Positions 10,388-22,195 of a stretch of DNA of 64,000 nt are shown here, piece after piece. Numbering within the stretch: position 1 is the stretch's first letter; every line of letters starts with the position of its first letter. The translations under genes and the position numbers were made by a program. The notes beneath the pieces were generated by a model, which worked only from the letters and a program-made list of their open reading frames with translations, was not told the DNA's origin and did no database searches. Source of the DNA: Dasyornis broadbenti (taxonomy: Eukaryota; Chordata; Aves; Passeriformes; Dasyornithidae); contig VZRN01002993.1 in NCBI GenBank assembly GCA_013397935.1, forward strand, positions 600,231-664,230, read 5' to 3'.

Positions 10388-13300
10388 ATTTGCCATTGAA
10401 CATCCCGAGAATTTTGTTGTTTCTCCCGTGCACTACTCAGACATCAAACAGACTGAATCAAACAGCCTTCCCCTAAACCCTCCAAGCAGACCAGGGCATA
10501 ACACTGGGACAACTTGAAAAACTTGAAAATCTTAAAAGCAGAACTTCTCTTGCTGTGTTGAGTCTAGCAAAGAGATATAAAAATAAACAAAAGGAATTTT
10601 GAGTCTAAACATCACAAGTACTGTAGAAATAATTTTAGCTGACAATACCAAAGAAGTCTTTCTGTGACATTGCAAACATTTACTGCCCAAGTGGTTCTTT
10701 TTTTTCAGTATGACTTGATCTTCATCAGGCCATTGCTGGTAAACCTCTCGGACACAGTGTGTCCTTGTGTACCTGCAGTATGACTTGGAGCCTGCCATTC
10801 AAGGGTCTAAGTGTATGTTGTGGCTGCGTTTTCTCTGAAATGGAGGGCTGGTCAGGAGAGGTGATCTTTGAACCTTGGAAAATGTAGTGAAGGCAGCAAT
10901 AGGAGCCATTTGGAACTTGATTGGCCTTATCTCTTCCCTCCCTTCCTCCCTCCCCCACTAAAATTACATAGAGTGAACATCAAAGAATTTAGAAACTCCA
11001 CAGGTAGAAATGTCAGATTTTGTCCAAATGCCAAGGCTTGGGGTTAGTATCTTGATTTCAATGCAACTGAGTGAAACTGCCAGGATGAGATTCTTATGTT
11101 GCTGGGGCAGGCTTGACCACTCTCTTGTTCAGAGAAAACAGGCTTTTCCTATTGCGTGGGGGGGTTGATTGTAGGGAGCAAAGGGAAAAGACTAGGGAGA
11201 TATGGAGGACTGTTAAGTATAAAAGAAGGACAAAGTAGTGCTATTTCACCTGGATGATTAAATTCAAAATATGGATAAGACTAACAGAGGCTATCACATC
11301 TATCAGTCCTTTTTCTTTCCAGATTCAAGTTCAGTCTTTTGTCAATAAACCATATGAAATGATTTCTAGTTACAGCACAGCTATACAAGTCTAAGATAGT
11401 TGCTATGAACACCTTTAATTCCTCTAACTCCAAACATATACCCATCCACTCAAAAGAATTTGTGATGTTAGAAATATTCTGGATATAGAAAGGACATCAA
11501 ATGGCAGGAGCAGATGAGTTTGTGGGCCAAATAAGAAATTGTTTTCATGAAAATGCATTCAGAAAGAAGACAAGAGTAGTGGTCACAGTATATATCTCAC
11601 TGTCCCATGCATATTCTTGAGAGAAAAATGGCAATGTGACTTAGAAAAAACTTTCCAGTGGTAACAGATAAGTCAACTTGTATTTATACTAGAAGTATAA
11701 CTTGTATATAAAATTTATATATAAACTTTAAACATTCTGGTCGTCTTTCAAATGTCAAAGAATGTCTGTCCTTACTTTGTCTGCATCACATATCCCAAAT
11801 GCTTGTTCATGCAGGTTTGAATACATTGATCTCCATGGCCTCTTCTCATTGTTACTCTATTTTGATCATTCAAAGGGTACCTAAATAGGAAAGGATTTCT
11901 TCATGCATGATACAGAATAGTCATTCATTTGTACTAATTTTTAGTAGTCTGTCCCTTCAAAATAAGATGCTTAGTTAAAAAAAAAATAGCTCAACTCAGC
12001 CTGATGCCAGCAAAGCTGCACTTGATTTTGCTTTAGATTCTTGTGCTTTGCTGAAGGAAAGAACAAAATTACTATGTACTCGATCTCTGGTTAAGTAGAT
12101 GATGAAGGCTTAAAATAGTCAGTTAGAGAAGTGACTGCTGTACCAAAGCTGCAGGAAGAGGCTATGGATGTGGATCAGATGGAATGATGAACATAACATC
12201 AAAGTTGTTTCACAAAAGTTTGGTAATTCTGCACAGTTTAGGCAGTGTCTGAAACTTAGAGTCTTGCCAGGACTAAATTTCATCAAATATCTAAAAATTT
12301 CATCCATTGCAAATGATGTCTCAAGTTTTCTGTTTAATTCTGAGGTTAAAATGCTGTTGTGCTTTGCTTCTAAATTAATTTAAGGTATTCCAGGTGAAAG
12401 TGATTGTCAAAGACCATCTTTCAGGTTTTTCTTCCATAATATGTGTATCCATATGCCATGGAGAAGGATGACATGATATTGGGAAGTATGGAGGTTTTAC
12501 AATGCTGGGATTTAAGAGAAATTAAACTTCCAAACCTACGAATTTCTCCAAATCTTCATAACAACTAAATGTGGTTACACAAAATTGTTCCCCAAAAAAG
12601 AGTACCAATCAATCATAATTCATTCACAAGTGTTAATAAGTTCTGCTACATTATTTTGATAGTATTCACCTGGGATAATCCCCATATAGCTCCAGTGGAT
12701 CTTTGTTTTACTGAGTTAAACTCTGGCAATTAAAACAGACTGCATATTCTCACCTCAGAAAGGTAAATGTCAATATGCTGAGAATAAAGTAATAGGCACA
12801 GTTCACCCTTCAAAACAAATCAGTATCTAGGCTTTTGTGGACATCAAGAGCCACCTCATGCCTAATAAATAACATGCCACAGAAACCTGCCTGAAATGCA
12901 GTTGTGGCAGATTCACACCGCATTAGGCACACTTTCTAGACAGATGCTGAAGATGTCCTTCCAGGTCAAAGTTTGTTTTCTTATAAATCCAATCCAGTGT
13001 ATTTTCTTATTAGAGAAGATCAGGGGAATCTTCACAAAGCGTTTTTAATGCAATCATAGTTACAAGCTGTGTTTTTTGGCTCAAGTAACTCATTAATGAC
13101 ATGAAAAGGAACATCGAGCCAGCTCTTCTTTGAGGAAATTATGTGGTAATGCTAAGCTGCCTAATCCTTCAGGAGAACAGTCCATTTTGCAGAACGGATA
13201 ATTTACACGTAGTTGAAAGAACACCATGAAAGCCCCTTGAAGACTGGCAGCTGACTGCCATACAGAGGGATAGATTTTTGTTTGTGTTTGCCAGCTAGTC

Positions 13301-14656
13301 TAGGCTATCAGCCTAATAACTCTCTCTCAGAGCCTTTTAACAGCTCTGTGCAGACCCATTCAGAGCCCTTGATCACACCAGAAAGAGAATAAAGAGGCCT
13401 CCATACTCATGCAAGGAGGAAAGAAACCAAAGCATCTGCTTCTGTGAAAGCAAATCTGGGTAGCTGCTAAAGACTCTTTACAGCATCACCAGTGATGACA
13501 TGAATAACAGAAGTTTGAATACCATTTCTGATCTTGATGCTTTTTTTCAATACTCAGCAATGGAATAGCATCATGTAAGCTGCAGCTGTTTTGGGTTGGG
13601 GAGAAGAGTAGAGAGCTGTCAAACTGCTGAAGTCCAGGGTGGGCCAAAAAGCTCAGAAAAATGTGACATTCATGTGAATCTGTTGAGAAACTGGGTTTGT
13701 TGCAATCCAGCCACACAACTAGGTTTATAGCTCTGTTGTGAAAGGTGCATGCATTAAAACAGTGATAATGAAGAGTAAGCCAGCTTCATCCAAAACTGGG
13801 ATTTCCCTTCTAGGCAAGGCATGATCGAGCAGTGCGAGAGAAGACCATCTCTGAATAGCACAAAGGAAAAAAGAAGCTGTGACATAACCTTCCACAACTT
13901 CCCATGCTCCCAGACAGCTGTACTGGCAAAGCCTGTGCATGCAGAGCACAAGAAAAGCTCTTCAAGGCTCTGTGCTATGTCTCTATAACATCCCCATGGT
14001 ATGACTTGAGACCAAACACTTTAGGAAATGCTAGACTAACCTGTAAGTGAAGTCCAAGAGAAGGAAAAGACATTGAACCTTAAAACAGAAGGTTTTTCGT
14101 AGTCCTACATTGTTAGATGGACTTGGTAAAGGATAATAGGCTCCCATCTGGCTTACTGAGGAAGAAAACACAGTGTGTGCAATGGTGGCTGAACTCATGC
14201 CAAGCAGAGCTTCAAAGCTGGGGAGCTCTCACTGACCTGTTAGTTACAATTAGCATTCCCTGCCGTTACACTTGGGGAATGCACAATATTCCCCCTGCCA
14301 AACCCCTCTAAGGACACCACAGCCAGGCAGGAAACCAGCAGCCTTCCTCCCTGGCCTGGCCACTCAGGCAAATACCATAGTCAGTTGTGACTGAACAGAT
14401 AAACACACCTGATCTGCCAACCCTTACAGGAACCTGGTGCCTTACGAGACTGTAATGGACAGTGTTTTCCAGATGCTTCATGTGCTCTTGGATTACCTGA
14501 TTTGCCTGTGTGTTCCTCCACATCTCGTCAGTGACTGTAGGGAAAGGCTGATCTTCTGTGGCATCACTGTGAGTACAAGTGAGCAAAGTGACGGGGTACA
14601 CTAGTCCTCTAATTTCAGACAGCAGCCAATGACATTCTGTGCACCAACGTAAACAC

Positions 14657-14679
14657 AAAAAAAAAAAAAAAAAAAAAAA
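14657..14679. repeat. A23 homopolymer
   Basis: Uninterrupted run of 23 A, followed by GACAGAGAGAGGG. No poly(A) signal or recognisable transcript-derived sequence lies just upstream, so a processed pseudogene tail is not supported. Confidence 0.85.
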
Positions 14680-15556
14680 GACAGAGAGAGGGAAAAGTCT
14701 AGGCAGAAGCAATGCAATGAGGATAAATGTTCAAAATGATTGCGTCATGGAAAGCTTTCCAGGCCGTTCTACCCTATGAAAATGCACACAATAGTCTATG
14801 AGTTCAGCCCCAAGTTTTCAAATGAATGCTATATAATTTTGTGTATCATTCAAGCAAACAAATCCATCATATATGGAGAGCAAATCTGACTCCATTGAAA
14901 AATCTCTTTGCAGCAAAGGCACTAATACAGATATGAGTACAGCTGTAGAGAGAACTTAGACGTACTGATAAAACTCTAAAATTAAATGTAAATAAACTGG
15001 TAAACACATGATGGTGGTATTTCAGGTGATGGACAGACGTGTTCTCTTTACGGCTTAGTTTAGATCAATGGAAGCAAGGGATTGGTCTGAACTCTGATGA
15101 TTAGAAACCTGGCCTCGTGCCACTCTGTGTACTGCAGCAGAGCACACACTTTCACACTGCACTGAGAGTGAGGAAAGCTTAAAAAGTAAAACTTCCTTAA
15201 GCTTTCTGGCATCTAATCTAAGAATGAATGCCAAAAGCAATAGGAAACCAGTAGGTGTTATTTTCCAGAGAGTGAACAATTTCTTGCTGGGTTGTGTTTT
15301 TGCCACGAAGATGATTCCATTTTCTTGCCTTCTAGTCAATATATCACTTTATGAAAAACTTCTGAAAATCAGAGGTGAGTGATCGCTTAGCTGTTTCTCT
15401 TACACCATCACTGAGCACATCTTATGCTATGGGTGGTGGATGAGATACAATTTTCTGTGCCTTGTGCAAGAGGTGTATGAGTGTGCACAGCATCCCAGGG
15501 GTCAGTGTGAAAATGCACACAACCTCCTGCAGCACAGGGATAGAAAACCTGGTGAG

Positions 15557-15644
15557 GGCGGTTTTGGACAAACGTTTTAAAAGAGTTGTTTTGTGAAGGG
15601 GGCAGTTTTGGGCAAAAGTTTTAAAAGAGTTGTTTTGTGAAGGG
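15557..15644. repeat. 44-bp tandem duplication (two copies, 41/44 identical)
   Basis: Copy 1 is 15557-15600 and copy 2 is 15601-15644. They differ at three positions (unit positions 4, 12 and 17). The shared 3' half TTTTAAAAGAGTTGTTTTGT is identical. It sits in unique sequence with no sign of a transposon. Confidence 0.93.
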
Positions 15645-16664
15645 AAGTTCCTGTGCATGTTGATCAGGAACAAGCAAATCAGAGAGGTACCCTGGTGTTG
15701 CTACTGTGTTGGGGAAGCTGCTGCTAGTGACACTGTAGCTCCAGAAAAACCGTGGCATTACGCTTGGAGAATTTGCATCTTACACCTGACATCTCTTCCC
15801 AGTGCATGACTGTGCTGTCAGCTGGCCAGAGAAGGACTAGTGAAGAATGGGAAGTAACCTGTGAGATTAGCCTGAAGGCTGTGGCACTTAGCCCAAGGGA
15901 CTAGAATAATGCAAGACTCCTTTTGAGTTTAAGGCCCCAGTTTATGATTGCCAAACCTGTACTGACTTATTTTTCTTTTTTTTTTTTCTACTTAGTCTTT
16001 CTGTCTTTACTGTCTGTAAGCGTCAAAAATCATGCGTAGTGCTGTTCAGATTAGAAGGATTATATACAAGTCCCATAACAAGTCTTTTGAATTTGGAAAA
16101 CATCCATAATGGAATTAAACAGAAAAAGAGTATTTAAGCAGTGACAGAAATGCAAAAGAGAAGGTTCTTAAAGGATATTTTCCAAATGACTCTCTGGGAG
16201 ATTCATTCTGATGTTGCAAATTCCCTGTGAATGTACCATTTGCTACAGAACTCAGTTTTTCCACGACACAGAAAAATAAGTTGCATTGCTGTAAAAATAA
16301 AACTAAGCCATTCTGATGTGTGCATGATGTCTATAGTGCTAGGGTTGAAAAGTAACAGAGCACATTTCAAATTGCTATTTATAGATCTCCGTGGGATTTT
16401 GGCACATAATTTACTCTCAGTGATGTATTTTAGATGGGAGACCAACTGTAGATTTTTTCTGCATTGTGCCTGCTTTAACTCATAATTGAGAATAAAATCA
16501 AACTAACAAGACCATATTGAATGGACTCAGTTGTGAGAACAAAGAGAAGTAATGGAAGCAATACTGACCTGGTAGCTTTATCTCTAAGGTGCAGTACAGT
16601 GCAAGACTTGTGGTTTACTAAACAGCTCTCCGTCATTTGTCATCATTCCTGGATAACTGGGAAG

Positions 16665-17690
16665 GTCTCAGATGGCTGGATTGATTGGCCAATGTGACAC
16701 CAATTACCAGGAAGGGCCAGAAGGAGGATCTCGGGAGCTACAGACATCTCAGCCTGACCTTGGTGCCTACCTAGGTTATGGAGCAGATCATCTTGAGGGT
16801 GATCACATGACAACCAGGGAATCAGGCCCAGCCAGCAGGGGTTTAGGAAGAGCAGGCCCTGCTTGACCAACTTCCTGATCTCCCTTGATTTGTTTATTTT
16901 TTTTTAAATTTCACAGAATATTCTGAGTTGGAAGAGACCCACAAGTATCAATGAGCCCAAGTCTTTTTATGACCAGGTGACCTGCCGAATAAATGAGGGG
17001 AAGTCTGTGGATGTTGTCTACCTGGACTTCAGTAAAGCCTTTGACATTGTCTCCCAACAGCATTCACCTGGAAATGCTGGCAGCCCATGGCCAGGACAGG
17101 TGTAGTCTTTATTACATTGGATTGGCAGGATGGCCAGGCCCAGAGAGGGGAGGTGAATGGTGCCGCATCCAGGTGGTGGCTGCTCACCAGTGCTGTTCCC
17201 CAGGGATCAGTGTTGGGCCCAGTCCTTTTTAATATCTTTATTGGTGGTCTGGATGAGGGGATTGAGTTTACCATTAGCAAATTTGTGGATGACACCAAGT
17301 TGGGTGGGAGTGTTGACCTGCTGGAGGGCAGGAAGGCTCTGCAGAGGGATCTGGACAGGCTGGATCAATGGGCCAAATCTGAAGGTACGAAGTTCAATAA
17401 GGCCAACTGCTGGGTCCTGCCCTTGGGTCACAACAACTCCATGCAGGTTGGGGGAAGAATGGCTAGAAAGTGGCCCAGTGGAAAAGGACCTGGGGATGCT
17501 GGTCAACATCCAGCTGACCATGAGCCAGTGTGTGCCCAGGTAGCCAAAAAGGCCAATGACATCCTGGCCTGTATCAGAAATTGTGCAGCCAGCAGAACTA
17601 GGGAAGTGATTCTTCCCTTGGACACGGCACTAGTGACGCCACAACTTGAGCTCTATATCCAGTTATGGATCCCTCTATTCAGGAAAGGCA
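16665..17690 (+). mobile_element. CR1 LINE fragment (reverse transcriptase region), missing its 3' end
   Basis: Matches the CR1 ORF2 reverse-transcriptase region along its length: TGGCCAATGTGACACC, GTTATGGAGCAGATCATCTT, CAACCAGGGAATCAGGCCCA, GTCTACCTGGACTTCAGTAA, then the segment encoding VPQGSVLGPVLFNIFI and FVDDTKL. It is interrupted at about 16891-16966 by a short CR1 in the opposite orientation and carries small deletions. Similarity stops at about 17690, in the part encoding LxxxIQLWIPLFRKG, so the normal CR1 3' terminus is absent. That is unusual, because CR1 copies are usually truncated at the 5' end. Confidence 0.92.
16891..16966 (-). mobile_element. Short CR1 3' end inserted in reverse inside another CR1
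   Basis: The minus strand reads GGGTCTCTTCCAACTCAGAA then TATTCTGTG and an A-rich tail, which is a CR1 3' end of about 50-55 bp. The host CR1 is continuous on either side (CTGATCTCCCTT before, TATGACCAGGTGACC after), so this is a later nested insertion. A CTT-like motif occurs at both edges, too short to prove a target-site duplication. Confidence 0.8.
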
Positions 17691-17704
17691 TTTATACCAA
17701 ATGA
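17087..17704 (+). pseudogene. CR1 ORF2 reverse transcriptase remnant, 205 codons still open
   Basis: Fragment of the CR1 endonuclease/reverse transcriptase polyprotein, which in a live element copies its own RNA at a nicked target. From about residue 30 it follows the CR1 frame: VPQGSVLGPVLFNIFI (RT palm), then FVDDTKL, the A/Y-x-D-D catalytic box with both aspartates kept, then GRKALQRDLDRLDQWAK. N-terminal RT blocks, the endonuclease and the C-terminus are missing, so it cannot be functional. The first ~20 residues are partly out of step with the CR1 protein. The start codon has no meaning beyond being the first Met in an accidental open stretch. Confidence 0.85.
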
Positions 17705-20700
17705 TGATTCTAAATGAAGAAAATCTCAAGCAACCAGCAAATATGAAAGCATCAGTTCACACATTAGATATTTTGCTGCAAGAAGGAATACAGATCAAAA
17801 TGAAGAACTGTATGAAGGAATGGGTGGGAATTGAATTTGAAGAGTGGTGATTTCAGTCGCCACTGACTAGTGAATTACCCCAGAGTACTGAAACACGTAA
17901 GTACTACCTCTTTGACTATTCCAGAATCAGAAAATCAGCTCATCTTGGTGTAAAAGGTCTACAGGACAGCACAGAACTGATCAGAGTTAAAATGACATCC
18001 AGGAGCTTAAATGACAGACTTCTGTAGCATATTTTGAGTTCAAAGCACCCTACAAATCTGGCATGTCTGATTTGGAAATCAATAGTTCATTGCCTTAATC
18101 GCTTCAGTAGCATAGGGTAATTACACACTATTACTTCTGAAGGAACATTAAAAATATCAAAGCAATTAAAGGAAGCGTGAAATAAGCAAACAGTAGAGAA
18201 AAATACCCATTCTTTATTTACTTATTAGTTATGTAGGTATTCAGGGAATACCTGCTATTCTGAATTACTTACTGATTTTTCCTTATTAGTTACATTTTGC
18301 AGTGTTTTGTTTTTAGCAGAGACCAAAGGAAACAAATATGCAACAGTATGTTGTTGAACCAGAAATTAAGCCTTTTTAACAGGAATTTCTAGAAGAGGCA
18401 CTTCTGTAAATTCCGAGGCCCTAGCTGAAGACATGAATACAGGCACAAGTTAGTTGCAGAATGGTCAGGAAGCAGAATTAAACTCCCAGACCTTCGATAC
18501 CTTTAGTTTACCTGAAAAGGGGGTAGAGGCTTAAACGATTCAATGCATAAGAAACTATGTTTATCCTTAATACAGAATGTTTTACAAAATATTCTGTATC
18601 TTGTATTTCATACACTTTTGACAAACTGAAGATCTTTCCATTTTGCAATGAAATCAGTAATGATTGATCAGATCAGTCAGATAGAACACTGAGAGAACAT
18701 GAGGTAATAATGCATGCACAGAGAAAAGATTTCAGTAATTTTGGTTGGTGAACAGTTCAATGAGGACCTGGAGATGGTTTCATCCATCCTCTGGTTTGCT
18801 TTTTCTATACTTTTGCTCTAGTAAAACGCTGGAGTGAGGGCGCTTAAGGAAAACAGAATGCGGAAAATAATGAATAGGAAGATAGTTTAATTTTGCATTG
18901 CTTCTCCCCTGTCCTTATAACATGAAGAGAATAAATAATAAAAGCAAATAAATAATATACAAAGACCTCTTTTTCATTTACCATATTGTCAGAATGTGGA
19001 AATCATTGTCCAAGAAGTTATTAAAGATCAGAGCATAGCAAGATTAAAAAAATTCTGAAACATTTTATGTTTGATATATTTTGGCAGACCTCATGTACGA
19101 TATCCACCTTATAATGCCTTCCTCTCCTCTGTTATTCACTTGGGTTGCTCTAAAAAGACCAGAAAAAGGGTGTTCATATGAGTATATGTACCAGATTTTG
19201 TTGTACCTCCTGACATTTTTGTTACCTTTACTTCAGAATAAAAAATTCTTTTGTAAGAGGGCTGAAGTTAACTTTCACTTGCAAAAAGAAGCATTGCAGA
19301 ATATGTTAAAACTTGTATATCTTCTGTAAGTCTTCGTATACTGTGATGCCTTCCATTTACATAGGATTTGTTGCAGAAGTATACACGTATTTAAACAGCA
19401 CTTAATTTTGAACTCACAGGCAAAACATTTCCTTTCTCTGTCACAGGCTGAAAATAAGGCTTCTTTGGAATATGGTTTAAATGGCATATTAATCTTCCTG
19501 TGGATGCCAGCTGTGTGCAGAGAGGCAGTAACGCAGTAACAGAAACTGAAGTACTGTTCAGAATTCTACTATGTTCCTAGAGACTCTTAAAATAAAGGTG
19601 TCAGATAGAGAATAAAAGACTTATTGGAAGATTCCCTGGCAATATTGTGGAAAACCATGGAAAAAAATTAAAAAAGGAAAGATTAAATGCAAACTGTAGT
19701 TTCCAAATATTTGGAAACTAAGAATTTGAAAGATTTGTCTTCTTCCCTGGAATCTTCAACACAAAGAGATGAATTTTTTTGAGCAGCAAATTCATATGCC
19801 CTCTTTTTCCATGCATTTGAGTCCACCCTCACACGAACATTCCCTTCTCAATCTCAGTCCCGTATTCGCTGACATCCATGCAGATATCTCAGTGCCCTCA
19901 AGACCCACTCCTGCTCTTCTGCTTCCCACTATTAAACGATATCCTTGGCTAAGTAATATCTAGCTGCCAGCTGTGAAGTATGATGAACATGTCAGTGCTG
20001 GCTTGAAGCTGTACCTGTCGTGGATGATCAGTGCAAACCTTACCCTGCAGTTTTTCTGTAGATAACATGGAACTTTTTCTTCTCCACAAAGCTACAGATT
20101 TTTCTCAATATCTGTTGAAGCCTTTTCTCTACTATAAATTGGAGAAAAATACCAAAATTATAAATTATCTATTATCAATGCCTTGGGCAATTAAAATCTA
20201 CATAGCAGCAGTTTTCAGGCAACTGGCAGACCAAACTAAATATATCTGCTTTGTCTCTATAGGAAAGTAGGCTGGAACAGAAGTAAGAATTACAGGATCA
20301 GAAACTATAATGATTGAATCAGAAGGTAATTTGAGAGATCCCAATTCTCAGCAGCCTCATGCTATTTATTACACAATTGTCTCTTTAACTTTGTGCAGTA
20401 TTCGTCTCAGACCTCTGATTAGTCTAATCATCATTTTCTAAACCTTTATGATTTTATCAGGTCTTTTGTGAGTGCAAATAATTTGAATTGGATACCACTT
20501 TCTAGGTGTGATTTGGTATAATGTCTTTAATATTCCACTCCTGCTGGAATTATCCTCTCTTCTTTCATTATTTCTTAAAAGCACATTCACCACTGCCTGT
20601 GAATGACATTTCAGGAGAAGATTTGATAGTATTTATGCGTCATAATGTAGTGGTACTTTGATTTGGCAAGAGAGGTATCACTGGTGTAGCCCTGGATACA

Positions 20701-21299
20701 TTAAGGCCAATGTTGTTCTGTGTACATAGAGCAAACCACCCTCATCTGCTTGCAGAGCCACTAGATCAGATCCATAAAGAAGAAATGAGCAGAAACTAGA
20801 GTTTAAAATTTACTTGTTTTTCCCTGCTTACTGTTACCCAGAGAGAATTTGAATTTCCTTGGAAATTGCTGATGACTTCTCTAGTAAATTTGGACTTTAG
20901 TGTTTACTTCAGTACTCAAGACTGGAAATACAATAACAAAGATTCATCAAGCCTGGAAATGCTGAACTCCAAGCAACATTAATTCGTAAGCATGGGCTTC
21001 ACTGTTCAGAACAACTGCCCATGTGGCAGTCATTTTTATTAGGACACAGTGGTGGGCACAAAGTTTACAGTGTTGAACTATCCCAAGCCAACTGCCAACA
21101 GTCAGAAGTAGACCCCAATTAGTGTTGTTTCTGCATCTAGTGAAAATCAAAGAACAACTTACTTGAACATTAGTTCTCTCAGCCATTTTTCACCCTTAGA
21201 TTCATCATCTCCCCTCAGCCCTATATGGTATGCTGTTTTGGAATAATCCAAAGAAATAATCCAATAAAAAGAGGCCAGTTTGCCAAAAGGATTTAGTTC
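17691..21299. other. Unique AT-rich intergenic DNA, no gene recognised
   Basis: No transposon, RNA gene or credible coding sequence was recognised; all open frames are 82 codons or fewer. AATAAATAATAAA-type AT-rich clusters occur near 18930-18955. Confidence 0.6.
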
Positions 21300-22160
21300 T
21301 TCATGTAGTAGTTTCTAATGGGACTTGAATCAATCAGTCACCAAAGCGTGAAAAAAAAAAATTCTTTTTATACAGCTGTGACTGAACTTGCAATCAAATA
21401 GTTGCAGGGATAACCAAAGCCTTGTAAAGGATGCCAGTTTGACTTGATGAGATGATTGACTTGATGATTGAGTCCCCATGCCTAAAAGGCGGAGTTTCCC
21501 AATTGTGTCAAACAACACACCGACTCACAACTTTGCTGGCAGAAGTGGATCCAAAGCTACAAGGACTAAAAAGAGGGTTTGCCAAGCCATAGCTAAGGGT
21601 GACCTGGGCAGGAGCTGTTAGCAATAAAGATCAGATGGACATGATCATCAGTCTCAAATGTTTCTGTGCTAAATGGACCCACCCACGACAGCTCATGGAC
21701 CACAATACTTTGATGACTGCGGGGTCTCAATATATGATCCTGCAAGTCTCCTTCCAGTCATGACAATTCCATCTCCTACAGTGGACCTCTTTCCTTTTTG
21801 GATGATCCTGCTCTAGCTGAGATTTCCAAGCTAATGTCTCTCCAGAACCTCTTTTTTATTCCCAGCAGAAGAAGACTCCCACGCCTCCCCTGACAGGCCA
21901 GGACTAACTGCAATCTTTCAGTCTTTGCTGGTACTGCCCCAAATAGGGGTTCTGGGTTAAGAACCTGTTTTTGTTAACATGTGTAAATCTTGAAAGGTTC
22001 TGTAAGAATCAGTGTAAGCTTTATATATACATGAGGTCTGCACCCAGCAACAGCAGAGAGAAGTAGAGGAAAAGAAGCAAGGAAGGAAAGCAAGCAGGTC
22101 CAAACCCAACACCAGAGTTCTGTTCACCCTTAAACATAAGGAAAGGCACAATCCTCCTCA
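21300..22160 (+). mobile_element. Possible old LTR/retroviral relic (uncertain)
   Basis: GC-richer than its flanks, with retrovirus-like features: a terminal-looking ACTCACAACTTTG followed by CTGGCAGAAGTGGATCC (21525-21553), which resembles an LTR end plus primer-binding region, then TAAATGGACCCACCCACGAC and TGATGACTGCGGGGTCTC. It has the feel of avian interspersed repeat sequence, but no coding motif survives and the ends cannot be placed. It also includes a short imperfect TTGACTTGATGA repeat (21439-21471). It could equally be unique DNA; a repeat-library search would decide. Confidence 0.3.
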
Positions 22161-22167
22161 TTTCACT

Positions 22168-22195
22168 GAAAGTGAAAGTGAAAGAGAAAGTGAAA
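22168..22195 (+). repeat. GAAAGT hexamer array resembling ISRE/IRF sites
   Basis: Five consecutive GAAA blocks at 6-nt spacing (linkers GT, GT, GA, GT), preceded by TTTCAC, which partly mirrors the array. GAAANNGAAA is the core of interferon-stimulated response elements bound by IRF proteins, and here the pattern occurs four times overlapping. A simple hexamer microsatellite would look the same; no gene lies nearby to be regulated. Confidence 0.7.

Larger units (their letters stand above)
9270..10503 (+). mobile_element. Second ERV-type LTR, probably solo, enlarged by an internal microsatellite
   Basis: A block of distinct composition that I recognise as an avian LTR type. Landmarks: TTTAGCAACAAGCTAGAG (9328 on), CATGATCCACAGGTCACC (9649 on), GTGTATTAACCCATTGAACT, GGTCTCATCTCTGACCCACG, then a long pyrimidine tract, TACATTGTAAGCCAGACT, tandem GTTAAAGCTGGCTCAG-like units (10264-10300), AATAAA at 10382-10387, and a terminal ...GGGCATAACA ending at 10503. 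Flanking DNA to the right has no retroviral coding sequence, so it looks like a solo LTR. The left boundary is uncertain. CTGGG occurs at 9271-9275 and again at 10504-10508, which could be a target-site duplication, but the LTR would then begin GG rather than TG. Confidence 0.55.
10504..16664. other. Unique AT-rich intergenic DNA, no gene recognised
   Basis: No gene or transposon was recognised. It contains a short CT-rich run (10928-10957), a 17-nt palindromic AT stretch (11705-11721), an A23 run (14657-14679) and a 44-bp tandem duplication (15557-15644). The 134-codon open frame on the minus strand (14712-14308) begins with a phenylalanine run encoded by the A23 tract and is not credible as a gene. 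Confidence 0.6.

Noticed and set aside
11705..11721. TATATAAA-A-TTTATATA palindrome as a regulatory site or promoter
   Set aside because: Short pure-AT palindrome in AT-rich DNA with no transcript evidence near it.
14657..14679. A23 as the tail of a processed pseudogene
   Set aside because: No AATAAA or gene-like sequence upstream and no target-site duplication noticed.
14308..14712. 134-codon minus-strand frame beginning with a Phe run
   Set aside because: The Phe run is the A23 homopolymer; no homology, and no promoter or splice context.
15557..15644. Tandem 44-bp units as a CRISPR-like array
   Set aside because: Directly abutting copies without spacers, only two units, in vertebrate DNA.
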